Position numbers and translations under genes: made by a program. From a virus: a stretch of DNA of 22,160 nt. The DNA is taken from IMG/VR virus record IMGVR_UViG_3300021962_000721, positions 1-22,160 of that record; one strand, written 5' to 3'. The notes under the pieces were generated by a model, which worked only from the letters and a program-made list of their open reading frames with translations, had not been told where the DNA came from and ran no database searches. This document shows positions 13,310 to 19,754 of this stretch, in pieces; within the stretch, counting starts at the first letter, position 1, and every line of letters starts with the position of its first letter.

Positions 13310-14992
13310 TTATTTTTTAGGAGCTGGGGGAGTAGGGGTTTGACCTAGTAACTTCTCAGCACGTGCGCGCGATGCTGCAGACTTTTCTTGCTCTCTTTGG
13401 AATGCACGTTGTAGTTTTAAAGCAGCACTCATACGCGCTTCCTTTACTGTGCAGCTGTGCTTCTCACCCTTGGCCATCCATCCGTCGCAATTGTCACATC
13501 TTACTTTGCGACCGATCATCTCTTTTAGTTGTTTAAGTGTTTTCATTTTTTGTCCTGGAGTATCTTTACTATATGTTTGAGCTAGACTAGCAGTGCCTTC
13601 AAGTCTGTTTGAAGAATTATTGCCTTCGCTGACTGACTTCCAACCACCACCTTTTGACTTATACCACTTTGCAGCCCAGCCATTTGCATATGCGGAAGGA
13701 TATACATCAAATTTAGATCGAGCAAGCGATTTAGCTTTTGACCACAATTCAGGATTAGTTGGTTTATTACTTTCACCCAAACTAGTTTGTTCGTTTTTTG
13801 GTTTTTTGCCAGCTTTTTTCATTGCTATAGCTATAGCTGCTTGTTGTTTAAAGTTTTTGGCTTCTGAGTGCATATTAATAAAAAAGTTAGCTTGTTTTTT
13901 ATCCAACGTTGTAGCGCTGGCTTTATTTTTTAATGCTTTTACTTTAGCCAAAGTGATTGGTCCATCAATCTTTGCCTTAAGGGTACCAGGTGCACCTCTT
14001 TTGCTATGACTTTGTTTGATTAATTCAGATGTTTGTTTTTCTTCTGTTGCAACGTTGATTGGTTTATTTCCTTTACCAGCTCTATCTGCAACTGGATCTT
14101 CTCTACGCTTGCGTCTTGCAGCTGCAGCACGATCTTGTTTATTCATCGACTGGGCTTTTGATTGAGGTAAACATTTTGGTTTGCCCTCTCCTGGCTCTCT
14201 TGCACAATCCCCTTTAATGTTTCCTTTTGTATCCATACGGACCCATTTTTCTTTGAACCATTTACGAAGATCTTCATTAAGAGCAGGACACTTACCACCA
14301 AACTTAGGGGGAACGTGGGTTGTTCCGCATCTTCCACACTTTGTTGCTTTTGCTTCTTGTACAACAACCTCTTCACTGAACATATGAGTATTGCGTTGGC
14401 CATACTCTCTCATCATAACCCCGGCCAATGCATTTGCTTCGTTCTCATATGGAGAACCAGTATCACCAGCATCTTCTGGTAATGGCTCTAGTGTTCCTTG
14501 ACGGTAATGAACGAGTTCGTGAGCGAGTGTGCGAAGAATATCCATTGTATGTCTACCAGCAACGTTTAATTCGATGCGTTGTTCTTCCGGATAGTATCCA
14601 CCGAATGCGCCAAACTTCTCTGCCGCCTCTAAATCATAGTTGAGATCAATCTGCGGAAGCGTATCTAAATTGAGAGTACCTTTTGCAAACTGCACAAAGT
14701 CTTCTACAGCATCTGCAACTTTTTTCTTCTCCAACAACACTTCCTCTTTGATCCATTCTCTAAACCCAGCTGTCCGACCCCACTTATTTCCTCTAGGAAG
14801 ATTGGCGCCAGGTTTTACGCGAGTTTCTTTCCCTGTCTCTTTATCAACAGCCCACTTATGATCCTTAGCGTTTTTATGACCTTCTTGAGAAAAAGCAATA
14901 GCAATCTTAGAAGCATGCGTGTGTCTATGCCCTTCAAAATTGGATTTTCCCTTCATTGCACGGGATATTTTTTTGCGAGTTTGTATGTCCAT
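13310..14992 (-). CDS. Modular zincin metallopeptidase fused to NUMOD-type and phage structural modules
   Basis: This 560-residue protein is built from several recognisable blocks. Residues 8-82 are a NUMOD-type module very like that of the neighbouring gene. Residues about 83-205 hold a zincin with HELVH (158-162) and ENEANA (183-188) as the likely third-ligand region. Residues 219-274 have Cys219, Cys222, Cys235, Cys263 and Cys274 as possible zinc ribbons. Residues 240-300 contain the KWVRMDTKGNIKGDC and KCLPQSKAQSM type motifs seen in phage polyvalent virion proteins. NFKQQAAIAIAMKKAGKKPK is at 380-399, NPELWSKAKSLARSKF (413-428) and AAKWYKSKGGGWK (440-452) resemble DUF5872-like pieces, and a CxxC..HxC finger is at 499-514. 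A late-type promoter ends five bases before the ATG. Confidence 0.8.
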   Translation of the reverse strand: MDIQTRKKISRAMKGKSNFEGHRHTHASKIAIAFSQEGHKNAKDHKWAVDKETGKETRVKPGANLPRGNKWGRTAGFREWIKEEVLLEKKKVADAVEDFVQFAKGTLNLDTLPQIDLNYDLEAAEKFGAFGGYYPEEQRIELNVAGRHTMDILRTLAHELVHYRQGTLEPLPEDAGDTGSPYENEANALAGVMMREYGQRNTHMFSEEVVVQEAKATKCGRCGTTHVPPKFGGKCPALNEDLRKWFKEKWVRMDTKGNIKGDCAREPGEGKPKCLPQSKAQSMNKQDRAAAARRKRREDPVADRAGKGNKPINVATEEKQTSELIKQSHSKRGAPGTLKAKIDGPITLAKVKALKNKASATTLDKKQANFFINMHSEAKNFKQQAAIAIAMKKAGKKPKNEQTSLGESNKPTNPELWSKAKSLARSKFDVYPSAYANGWAAKWYKSKGGGWKSVSEGNNSSNRLEGTASLAQTYSKDTPGQKMKTLKQLKEMIGRKVRCDNCDGWMAKGEKHSCTVKEARMSAALKLQRAFQREQEKSAASRARAEKLLGQTPTPPAPKK

Positions 14993-14997
14993 GGTGT

Positions 14998-15005
14998 TAT
15001 TTATG
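14998..15005 (-). promoter_or_regulatory. Candidate T4-type late promoter (CATAAATA)
   Basis: CATAAATA on the minus strand, reading from 15005 to 14998, lies exactly five bases before the ATG at 14992. This matches the T4 late -10 box (TATAAATA) at seven of eight positions. The expected start of transcription falls at or next to the A of the ATG, and there is no ribosome binding site, so the mRNA would be leaderless. The other large minus-strand gene has the same arrangement. Confidence 0.6.
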
Positions 15006-15014
15006 ATAATTAGT

Positions 15015-15109
15015 GCCCCACTTATGTCCTCGCTAATGGCGTTAAGCGATGTAGTTGGCAGGGGCCTCCATTATACACACCGTAAAAGATTAACGGTCCT
15101 AAGGTGTGT
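15015..15109. repeat. Two tandem inverted-repeat structures in the intergenic gap
   Basis: Between the two large minus-strand genes, GCCCC (15015-15019) pairs with GGGGC (15061-15065) around an inner TCGCT/AGCGA hairpin (15030-15049). Next to it ACACACC (15075-15081) pairs with GGTGTGT (15103-15109). Neither stem is followed by a T-run on either strand, so simple rho-independent terminators are not supported. The structures lie in the 138-base gap that holds the late promoter. Confidence 0.5.
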
Positions 15110-15130
15110 TCTTAGTTGTTTATTGATCTG

Positions 15131-16297
15131 TCAATTTATCTTTACAGGCGAAACTGTTAATACAACCGATGCAGTGCCGGGAATGTATGGAGAGGATCCG
15201 CTTACCGCATTCTGAGCTGGTAGTGTAGGTATGGTAATGTGGACTTCATCGGGCGTAAACCACATAAACTCAAAATACTCATTAGGGGTTGTCGTGTTGA
15301 TATAAAAATTCCAACCTATTAATGAAGAACCTGGATTTCCACCATGTGAAGATGGAACGTCAATTCTACCAGCCGATCCTGCAACATCTACACCGTTTTG
15401 ACGTAGCCATATAAAAACCGTATCGATTTGGGTACCAGAATTTGTTAACTGTACACTGAATTGAGCGTTATACAATCCAGGATGTTCAATAACAACCTGA
15501 CTGTTATTAGCAATTGTAACTCCATAAGAAAAATCAACTTGATTATATGTTAAAGCGGTTGCTGTAGACGGATTGCATGTTTGAGTTAAAGTGCTTTCAA
15601 AAGCTCCATAAAAAGCATTCTGATGGCCATGATCAAATATAAACTTTTTAGTTGGTGCATTGTATCTCAGATATAAACCATCAGAAATAGTTTCTCTTGC
15701 AACATCATCTAAGTATCTAAGATTAACTTCACCGCCACCTGGTCCAGCCATTGATATCTTACTAACCCAACCCTCCAACAATTTTAATTTTTGTTGAATG
15801 TCTTTAATATCCCTACTAACCACTGGAGGATCAGGCTGAACAAACATTGATGGGGGAGCTTCTGCCTTAATTTGTTTAGCAGCAACAGCAGCAAGCGAAG
15901 GAGTCTCAGCAGGAGCAAGGATCGCTGATTTCTCAACAACAACTTCTTCTATTACTTGTTCTGGCTCTACAACAGGCTCTGCTTCAAGGATTGCTTCCGG
16001 TTGTGTTTCTTTTATCTCATCTATTCGATTGAGCACAGTAGCAAACCGATCGAGGAGTTGCTGTTCTTCTTCAGTCTTTTTCTTCTCATCTGCTAATAAC
16101 TTGCCGATGTCCTTAGAAAGGTCAGCGAACATTGATTGAAATGCATTTTTACGAGACTCACTAACAGCCTGTTCAGCAAGCTGTTGCTGCTCAATTTTTT
16201 GCTCCTCGATTGCTATTCGTCCTAAAAGGTCTTCGTCCTCAATACCTTGAGCAGCTTGCATTCTAGCGAGTAATTTCAATTCTTTTAGAGTATTCAT
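15131..16297 (-). CDS. Virion-type protein: coiled coil plus C-terminal jelly roll
   Basis: The 388-residue product has three parts. The N-terminal 100 residues are strongly charged and coiled-coil-like (LGRIAIEEQKIEQQQLAEQ and later AFQSMFADLSKDIG). A Glu/Pro/Ala hinge spans about 100-165. From about 180 there is a Gly-rich joint (MAGPGGGEVNLRYLDD) followed by a beta-rich C-terminal domain. That domain has alternating strands (VDFSYGVTIANN, VIEHPGLYNAQFSVQL, FIWLRQNGVDV), typical of C1q/TNF-like jelly rolls found in phage fibre and head-decoration proteins. It probably forms trimers on the virion. It begins at ATAAATA-N5-ATG, which fits late expression. Related proteins occur in marine T4-type phages. 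Confidence 0.82.
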   Translation of the reverse strand: MNTLKELKLLARMQAAQGIEDEDLLGRIAIEEQKIEQQQLAEQAVSESRKNAFQSMFADLSKDIGKLLADEKKKTEEEQQLLDRFATVLNRIDEIKETQPEAILEAEPVVEPEQVIEEVVVEKSAILAPAETPSLAAVAAKQIKAEAPPSMFVQPDPPVVSRDIKDIQQKLKLLEGWVSKISMAGPGGGEVNLRYLDDVARETISDGLYLRYNAPTKKFIFDHGHQNAFYGAFESTLTQTCNPSTATALTYNQVDFSYGVTIANNSQVVIEHPGLYNAQFSVQLTNSGTQIDTVFIWLRQNGVDVAGSAGRIDVPSSHGGNPGSSLIGWNFYINTTTPNEYFEFMWFTPDEVHITIPTLPAQNAVSGSSPYIPGTASVVLTVSPVKIN

Positions 16298-16302
16298 GCT
16301 AC

Positions 16303-16310
16303 TATTTATC
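16303..16310 (-). promoter_or_regulatory. Candidate T4-type late promoter (GATAAATA)
   Basis: GATAAATA, read on the minus strand from 16310 to 16303, is followed by GTAGC and then ATG at 16297. The spacing of five bases is identical to that of the promoter before the 14992 start. Predicted +1 coincides with the start codon. It lies back-to-back with the early-type promoter that serves the plus-strand genes to the right. Confidence 0.6.
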
Positions 16311-16314
16311 AGTG

Positions 16315-16343
16315 TTGATTTTATTGTATTTGTTGTGTATAAT
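16315..16343 (+). promoter_or_regulatory. Sigma70-like promoter of the right-hand gene array
   Basis: TTGATT (16315-16320, four of six to -35) and a perfect TATAAT (16338-16343) are 17 bases apart. Transcription would start near 16350, just ahead of an AAGGAG ribosome binding site (16352-16357) and ATG 16364. It is the only convincing promoter for the long series of small plus-strand genes up to the next gap at 18916. Confidence 0.75.
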
Positions 16344-16363
16344 TGTACGAAAAGGAGAGTTTT

Positions 16364-16582
16364 ATGACCGATAATGAGTTAATGGTAATTACACGGGAGA
16401 TGGACGATATTTTAGCGGCGTTTTCGATTAAGCATCAAATATCCCCCTTATCTCTTGCTGCTATTATTAATGCTCGTTTGATTTGGGCATGTAGGGACAC
16501 TGGTATGGAAGATGATTATCACAAACTGCTAAGTACGATACAGACCAAACAATACGACACACAACCAATATATTCACACTGA
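16364..16582 (+). CDS. Small hypothetical protein, 72 aa
   Basis: The start at 16364 is supported by AAGGAG six bases before it; the same frame extends upstream only through a non-ATG codon inside the promoter. The 72 residues are mostly helical (MTDNELMVITREMDDILAAF, in part) with ISPLSLAAIINARLIWACRDTG, a possible hydrophobic core rather than a clear membrane span. It is the first gene after a strong promoter, so is likely expressed early. Small proteins of similar layout ('IxPxxLxAIxxARL') occur in T4-type phages; function is unknown. Confidence 0.75.
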   Translation: MTDNELMVITREMDDILAAFSIKHQISPLSLAAIINARLIWACRDTGMEDDYHKLLSTIQTKQYDTQPIYSH

Positions 16583-16583
16583 T

Positions 16584-16808
16584 ATGGTAAAAGAACTAAC
16601 AATCCCGTTTGAAGTTGCTGATGGTATTACAAAAGCAAATCTGATCGAATCTCGTAGATACCTTCAATCAGAATTAGATCAGTGGGAAGCCAATCCAAGG
16701 GATGACAATAATCCTACTGGGTACTGGTTGCATCCGGAAGATGTGGTCCTCAATAAGAAGCTGATTAAAGCAATGGACCTATTGATTAATAATTATTATG
16801 GAGGGTAA
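16584..16808 (+). CDS. Conserved T4-type phage protein, 74 aa
   Basis: The 74-residue product (MVKELTIPFEVADGITKANL and later GYWLHPEDVVLNKKLIKAM) is a pattern I recognise from small proteins of T4-type phages, with conserved 'IPFEVADGI' and 'HPEDV' blocks. It is compact and soluble, without cysteines or membrane segments. It starts one base after the previous stop and is followed directly by the next ATG, so it is tightly coupled. Function is unknown. Confidence 0.8.
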   Translation: MVKELTIPFEVADGITKANLIESRRYLQSELDQWEANPRDDNNPTGYWLHPEDVVLNKKLIKAMDLLINNYYGG

Positions 16809-17381
16809 ATGAATAAAGATTTAGATAAACTTCTATGTGAGAAGTATCCTAAGATGATGATCAACCGCAATAAGCCGATGACTGAGACTGCTATGTGCTG
16901 GGGATTCGATTGTGGAGATGGTTGGTTCAACATCTTAGATCAATTGATGGGCAACATCCAACATCATATCGATTGGAGAAACGGACAAAGAGAAAGAGCA
17001 ATCTTACACAATCAAGCAATTATTGATGCTCAAAGGATTCCAGCTGACTGGACTAAGTTCAATCAAATATATCATAACCAAAGTGCGTGGAACGATGAGC
17101 TCCGTCAAAAGATTATCGAACATAATGCTGAGTTGAGAGAAGTGCCTGATGAGTGTCCTCAAGTAACTCTCGATCAAGTGAAAGAAAAGTTTGGTACATT
17201 ACGTTTCTACTACACCGGTGGAGACGAATACATTCACGGTATGGTATCATTAGCCGAATCAATGACTGGTGTTACTTGTGAGTCGTGTGGTAACGTAGGT
17301 CAGCGTAGAGGTGGGGGTTGGGTTCATACTTATTGTCAACCATGTGAGGATAGAAGGAATGCGTCAATTAACGAACGATGA
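16809..17381 (+). CDS. Conserved phage protein with C-terminal zinc ribbon
   Basis: The start codon directly follows the previous stop. The 190-residue product contains CWGFDCGDGWFNILDQLMG (30-48) and ends with EKFGTLRFYYTGGDEYIHG followed by TCESCGNVGQRRGGG and YCQPCE. Cys157, Cys160, Cys176 and Cys179 form a CxxC...CxxC zinc-ribbon pattern. The 'KEKFGTLRFYY' block is recurrent in phage and bacterial small proteins of unknown function. DNA or protein binding is the likely use of the ribbon. The 3' end is overlapped by the next gene. Confidence 0.8.
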   Translation: MNKDLDKLLCEKYPKMMINRNKPMTETAMCWGFDCGDGWFNILDQLMGNIQHHIDWRNGQRERAILHNQAIIDAQRIPADWTKFNQIYHNQSAWNDELRQKIIEHNAELREVPDECPQVTLDQVKEKFGTLRFYYTGGDEYIHGMVSLAESMTGVTCESCGNVGQRRGGGWVHTYCQPCEDRRNASINER

Positions 17382-17550
17382 AATGAATATAGTTAAAGAG
17401 TGCATCAAGATCATTGTATGTAAAAAGGATCCAATGTATCCTGGCGTAAGGACTACATTTGATTTAGCACAAGCCCAGCACGTGGAGCAACAGATCGCTA
17501 TTCACGTCGCTAAACATTTTGGTATAGAAGAAAGGTTTGATCATGTTTAA
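17359..17550 (+). CDS. Small hypothetical protein, 63 aa
   Basis: The ATG at 17359 lies within the last codons of the zinc-ribbon gene (23-base overlap) and has GAGG upstream; longer reading of the same frame into that gene is not supported. The 63 residues are helical and soluble (MRQLTNDEMNIVKECIK, then FDLAQAQHVEQQIAIHVAKHFGIEERF). No family is recognised. It is followed by a small membrane gene whose ATG is eight bases inside this ORF. Confidence 0.65.
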   Translation: MRQLTNDEMNIVKECIKIIVCKKDPMYPGVRTTFDLAQAQHVEQQIAIHVAKHFGIEERFDHV

Positions 17551-17731
17551 GGTAATTGCAATCATTGCACTTGTCATTGCTGTTGTAGCATTCGGTCCGT
17601 TCGTGTGGATCTGGTGTATCAACACATTATTCCCAATAGCAAACATTCAGTATACATTCGATACGTGGTTGGCAGCATTGCTAATTGGAGGATCGTTTGG
17701 TGGTGTAGGCTTTGCCCGTAAATCAAAATAA
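17543..17731 (+). CDS. Small membrane protein, 62 aa
   Basis: The ATG at 17543 follows an AAAGG motif and overlaps the previous ORF end. The 62 residues contain two hydrophobic segments, about 3-30 (KVIAIIALVIAVVAFGPFVWIWCINTLF) and about 41-57 (TWLAALLIGGSFGGVGF), so it may span the membrane twice with both ends inside. A basic RKSK tail fits the inside-positive rule. Similar two-helix proteins are widespread in T4-type phages; function is unknown. Confidence 0.7.
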   Translation: MFKVIAIIALVIAVVAFGPFVWIWCINTLFPIANIQYTFDTWLAALLIGGSFGGVGFARKSK

Positions 17732-17749
17732 GTTTTGGAAGGAACGGTT

Positions 17750-18175
17750 ATGAGCGAAAAAGATAGTATGGCAATTAGGTTTGATAAGGTCGCGGAAGAT
17801 AAATCGTTCCTTCCTGTTACACGTTTATTGGCAATTGATATTATAAAGAATCCGTACCTTGTAGTAGGAGACTTTATGAGAGAGCTTTCAGATCAAGATA
17901 TCGAACTTCTACTTGACATTGCTGATGATGAAGACAATTGTCATTTTGAAGAGCTGATTCTAATATCAGAAATGTTAGCAGCAGCTGAAGGTATACCCAG
18001 TGAGTATGAAAACGAGCTCGAGTTAGTTGCAGTTGCTAGAGCTCGTATCAGTATGTTGTTAATGTATCTAACGATGGAGTCTCTTGCAAGAAAGAACTTA
18101 ATCATTCTCCATAGAGAGAATATGACATTCGGCGATGATACTGGAGATAGAGTCGTTGCTGAGAGGATGCCGTGA
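17750..18175 (+). CDS. Conserved phage protein, 141 aa
   Basis: The ATG at 17750 has GGAAGGA seven bases upstream. The 141-residue product is helical and acidic, with GDFMRELSDQDIELLLDIADDEDN (in part) and FEELILISEMLAAAEG, blocks I recognise as conserved among T4-type phages. There is no membrane segment or metal-binding site. It overlaps the next gene through GTGA at 18172. Function is unknown. Confidence 0.78.
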   Translation: MSEKDSMAIRFDKVAEDKSFLPVTRLLAIDIIKNPYLVVGDFMRELSDQDIELLLDIADDEDNCHFEELILISEMLAAAEGIPSEYENELELVAVARARISMLLMYLTMESLARKNLIILHRENMTFGDDTGDRVVAERMP

Positions 18176-18330
18176 CCGATAGGCAAGTAGAGTTGTTATA
18201 TGATGCTATGTTAGAGCAGTGGCCTATTCTTCCAAGTTGGGAGCATGAGCCACGTCGTTTCCAATATTACGTTAATATGTTTAAGCATTGTCATAGGGAG
18301 AAGTGGGACGAGATCGTAAATGATAAGTAA
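18172..18330 (+). CDS. Small hypothetical protein, 52 aa, GTG start
   Basis: GTG at 18172 overlaps the preceding stop as GTGA, the same coupling geometry as its ATGA neighbours. The 52 residues (YDAMLEQWPILPSWEHEPRR and FQYYVNMFKHCHREKWDE) are a short helical, Trp/His-rich protein. This 'LPxWxxEPxxFxYYxxxF' layout is one I recall from small T4-type phage proteins. The start-codon choice and overlap support it. Confidence 0.65.
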   Translation: MTDRQVELLYDAMLEQWPILPSWEHEPRRFQYYVNMFKHCHREKWDEIVNDK

Positions 18331-18385
18331 ATGAGGATCCCACGGATCTGTGAGTAGTATAACTGTATCTCAACAGGAGGCGTTT

Positions 18386-18556
18386 ATGTCAGCAGAAGAG
18401 CATAAGTTGAAACATTCAACACGCATACACAAGTCACTATCAAAAAAATTGTATGAAAAGAAGAATGACATTAAGCATTCACATCATACAGACAATCCCA
18501 GAAAACTTCTAAAAGAACAAACGATCCAAGAAAAGCGAAACAAATTTAGAACATGA
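18386..18556 (+). CDS. Small strongly basic protein, 56 aa
   Basis: The ATG at 18386 has a perfect AGGAGG six bases upstream. The 56 residues are very rich in Lys, His and Arg (KLKHSTRIHKSLSKKLYEKK and RKLLKEQTIQEKRNKFRT), with no hydrophobic core, suggesting a disordered nucleic-acid- or polyanion-binding protein. A short GATCC-CAC-GGATC hairpin (18336-18348) precedes its leader. The ATGA overlap with the following metallopeptidase gene suggests co-expression. Confidence 0.7.
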   Translation: MSAEEHKLKHSTRIHKSLSKKLYEKKNDIKHSHHTDNPRKLLKEQTIQEKRNKFRT

Positions 18557-18915
18557 GAGACTATCAGCGAAGTAAGTTGTACAAGTGGGAAAGGATTGAG
18601 TATGAGTGGGATGATACAATCCTTACCCTCAATCAATGCCAACAACTTGCTTCCAGTATAGTTCCGAACGTTGAAGTGACAGACGGAAGAGCAAGAAGGT
18701 CGCCATGTGCAAAGTATTCTACTAGACAGATCTGCATGCCAAAGTTTAGTAGAACAAAATGGAGTGTAATACATGAATGTGCACACTTTATTGAGAGAGA
18801 TAAACACGGACCCAGGTTTGTGAGTGCTTACATTAAGCTGCTTTCCGAGCATTACTGTCGGGATATTGACCAGCTAAAAGACAGTGCTAGTGAGTTTGGA
18901 TTAGATTTTTCCTAG
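18553..18915 (+). CDS. Zincin-type metallopeptidase-like protein, 120 aa
   Basis: The 120-residue product contains HECAH (74-78) followed by His85 in RDKHGPRF, the HExxH...H layout of small zincin domains found in phages and actinobacteria (SprT/IrrE-like). The N-terminal part (KLYKWERIEYEW, then LNQCQQLA) and the CAKYSTRQICMP pair of cysteines are shared with those small proteins in my memory. It has no signal peptide, so it would act in the cytoplasm; the target is unknown. The metal ligands look intact, so activity is plausible. It overlaps the basic protein gene upstream and is followed by a 119-base gap. Confidence 0.78.
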   Translation: MRDYQRSKLYKWERIEYEWDDTILTLNQCQQLASSIVPNVEVTDGRARRSPCAKYSTRQICMPKFSRTKWSVIHECAHFIERDKHGPRFVSAYIKLLSEHYCRDIDQLKDSASEFGLDFS

Positions 18916-18966
18916 TATAATACTATAGTATCTAACCTTCTTCCAGCGGAAGACAAAATTATGTAG

Positions 18967-18989
18967 TATATCTCGGATTTTGAGATATA
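18967..18989. repeat. 8-bp inverted repeat in intergenic gap
   Basis: TATATCTC (18967-18974) and GAGATATA (18982-18989) form a perfect 8-bp stem with a 7-base loop. A second hairpin, TCTTCC-AGC-GGAAGA, lies just upstream (18939-18953). Neither is followed by a T-run, so a terminator is not supported; an operator or mRNA structure is possible. Confidence 0.45.
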
Positions 18990-18999
18990 GAATAGCTAG

Positions 19000-19028
19000 T
19001 TGTGATTATATTATTTGTGAGGGATAAT
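19000..19028 (+). promoter_or_regulatory. Weak sigma70-like promoter, +1 at the next start codon
   Basis: TTGTGA (19000-19005, four of six) and GATAAT (19023-19028, five of six) are 17 bases apart. Six bases then separate the -10 from ATG 19035, so +1 would fall on the start codon. GAGGG at 19019-19023 could instead be a distant ribosome binding site, which weakens the call. Confidence 0.3.
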
Positions 19029-19034
19029 GTAGAC

Positions 19035-19124
19035 ATGAGAGATCTTGTTGAATATTTCGTAATTGTGCTAATGCTTATGGCATTGGTATTTCACTTAACT
19101 AGTAATAATGTGACTGTAATATGA
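19035..19124 (+). CDS. Tiny membrane peptide, 29 aa
   Basis: ATG 19035 to TGA 19124 encodes 29 residues, with a hydrophobic segment (residues 5-21, VEYFVIVLMLMALVFHL). The stop overlaps the next start as ATGA, and it lies between a gap with hairpins and a conserved gene. It is very short, so it is supported only by the overlap geometry and the coherent one-helix composition. Confidence 0.45.
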   Translation: MRDLVEYFVIVLMLMALVFHLTSNNVTVI

Positions 19125-19462
19125 GTTTAGATGTTGATTTAATGATAACGCAACCCACTTCCGTGTACAGTGCTAACATCACGCACAATCTTGGTGCTAT
19201 GGCTAAAGAAGTAGATGTGGGTGAGGGAAGAACACTATATGATATTCTCTGGCGACCAGATGAGTATGGGTATGTTTATGCACGAGATATCGTCGAGTGT
19301 TTGCATACGGGGTGGAGAGTTCTGATATCCGATCCCGATCATTTCAATCAATTCAATCCAGCAAATGGATGGGGCCACTACCAGGGGCTTGTTAAGTTCG
19401 TCCACCAATACTACAATGCTTGTAAAGATAATCCCAATGCAGAGCTGAGGGTATCGAGATGA
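19121..19462 (+). CDS. Conserved phage protein, 113 aa
   Basis: The 113-residue product (MSLDVDLMITQPTSVYSANI, then ITHNLGAMAKEV, LWRPDE, ISDPDHFNQFNPANGWGHY) is a conserved small protein that I recognise from many tailed phages. The blocks 'ANITHNLxxMA', 'LWRP', and 'FNPxNGWGxYxxLVxFV' are typical. No function is known to me. Its start overlaps the tiny membrane peptide and its stop overlaps the next small gene. No metal or catalytic motif is obvious. Confidence 0.85.
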   Translation: MSLDVDLMITQPTSVYSANITHNLGAMAKEVDVGEGRTLYDILWRPDEYGYVYARDIVECLHTGWRVLISDPDHFNQFNPANGWGHYQGLVKFVHQYYNACKDNPNAELRVSR

Positions 19463-19578
19463 TGGATATTAGTTGGTTAGTCAAAATAGTAGAAGACCAT
19501 TTGTGGTATCCGATATCGCTATTGTATATTTCGTTAGTCGCGTTTGCGTTCGGAATGTTGATTGGATACTTGTTATGA
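19459..19578 (+). CDS. Tiny membrane protein, 39 aa
   Basis: ATGATG at 19459 overlaps the stop of the preceding gene. The 39 residues end in a hydrophobic segment (about 17-39, WYPISLLYISLVAFAFGMLIGYL), so it would be anchored near its C-terminus. The stop overlaps the next start (ATGA at 19575). Function is unknown; it belongs to the coupled small membrane group. Confidence 0.55.
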   Translation: MMDISWLVKIVEDHLWYPISLLYISLVAFAFGMLIGYLL

Positions 19579-19754
19579 TAACATCATTCAAATGGGTATT
19601 GATTGCAGTATTAATCGATCCTGCAACCGGATCAGCAGTAGATTACACTTTCCTCGATTACTTCCATTCAAGAAGAGAATGTTATACTGAGAGAAACGTT
19701 CAGCCTTTTATTCCCAATGTCAAATATGCTTGTATGAAGAGAGATTTTACATGA
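19575..19754 (+). CDS. Small protein with signal-anchor-like N-terminus, 59 aa
   Basis: The ATG at 19575 overlaps the preceding stop; upstream reading of this frame lies over another gene and is not supported. The 59 residues have a short hydrophobic start (SFKWVLIAVLI, 4-14) and then DPATGSAVDYTFLDYF, with Cys36 and Cys53 possibly forming a disulphide. Similar short 'NPxTGSAVDYxFxxF' proteins occur in marine T4-type phages in my memory. It may be exported or membrane-held. Function is unknown. Confidence 0.6.
   Translation: MITSFKWVLIAVLIDPATGSAVDYTFLDYFHSRRECYTERNVQPFIPNVKYACMKRDFT

Noticed and set aside
13593-14861. Several plus-strand open frames opposite the 560-residue gene
   Set aside because: They are shadows of a gene with clear zincin and module motifs; none has a recognisable domain or a good start.
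15070-15134. TTGACA and TATAAT on the minus strand between the late genes
   Set aside because: They are 53 bases apart, far too distant to form one sigma70 promoter.
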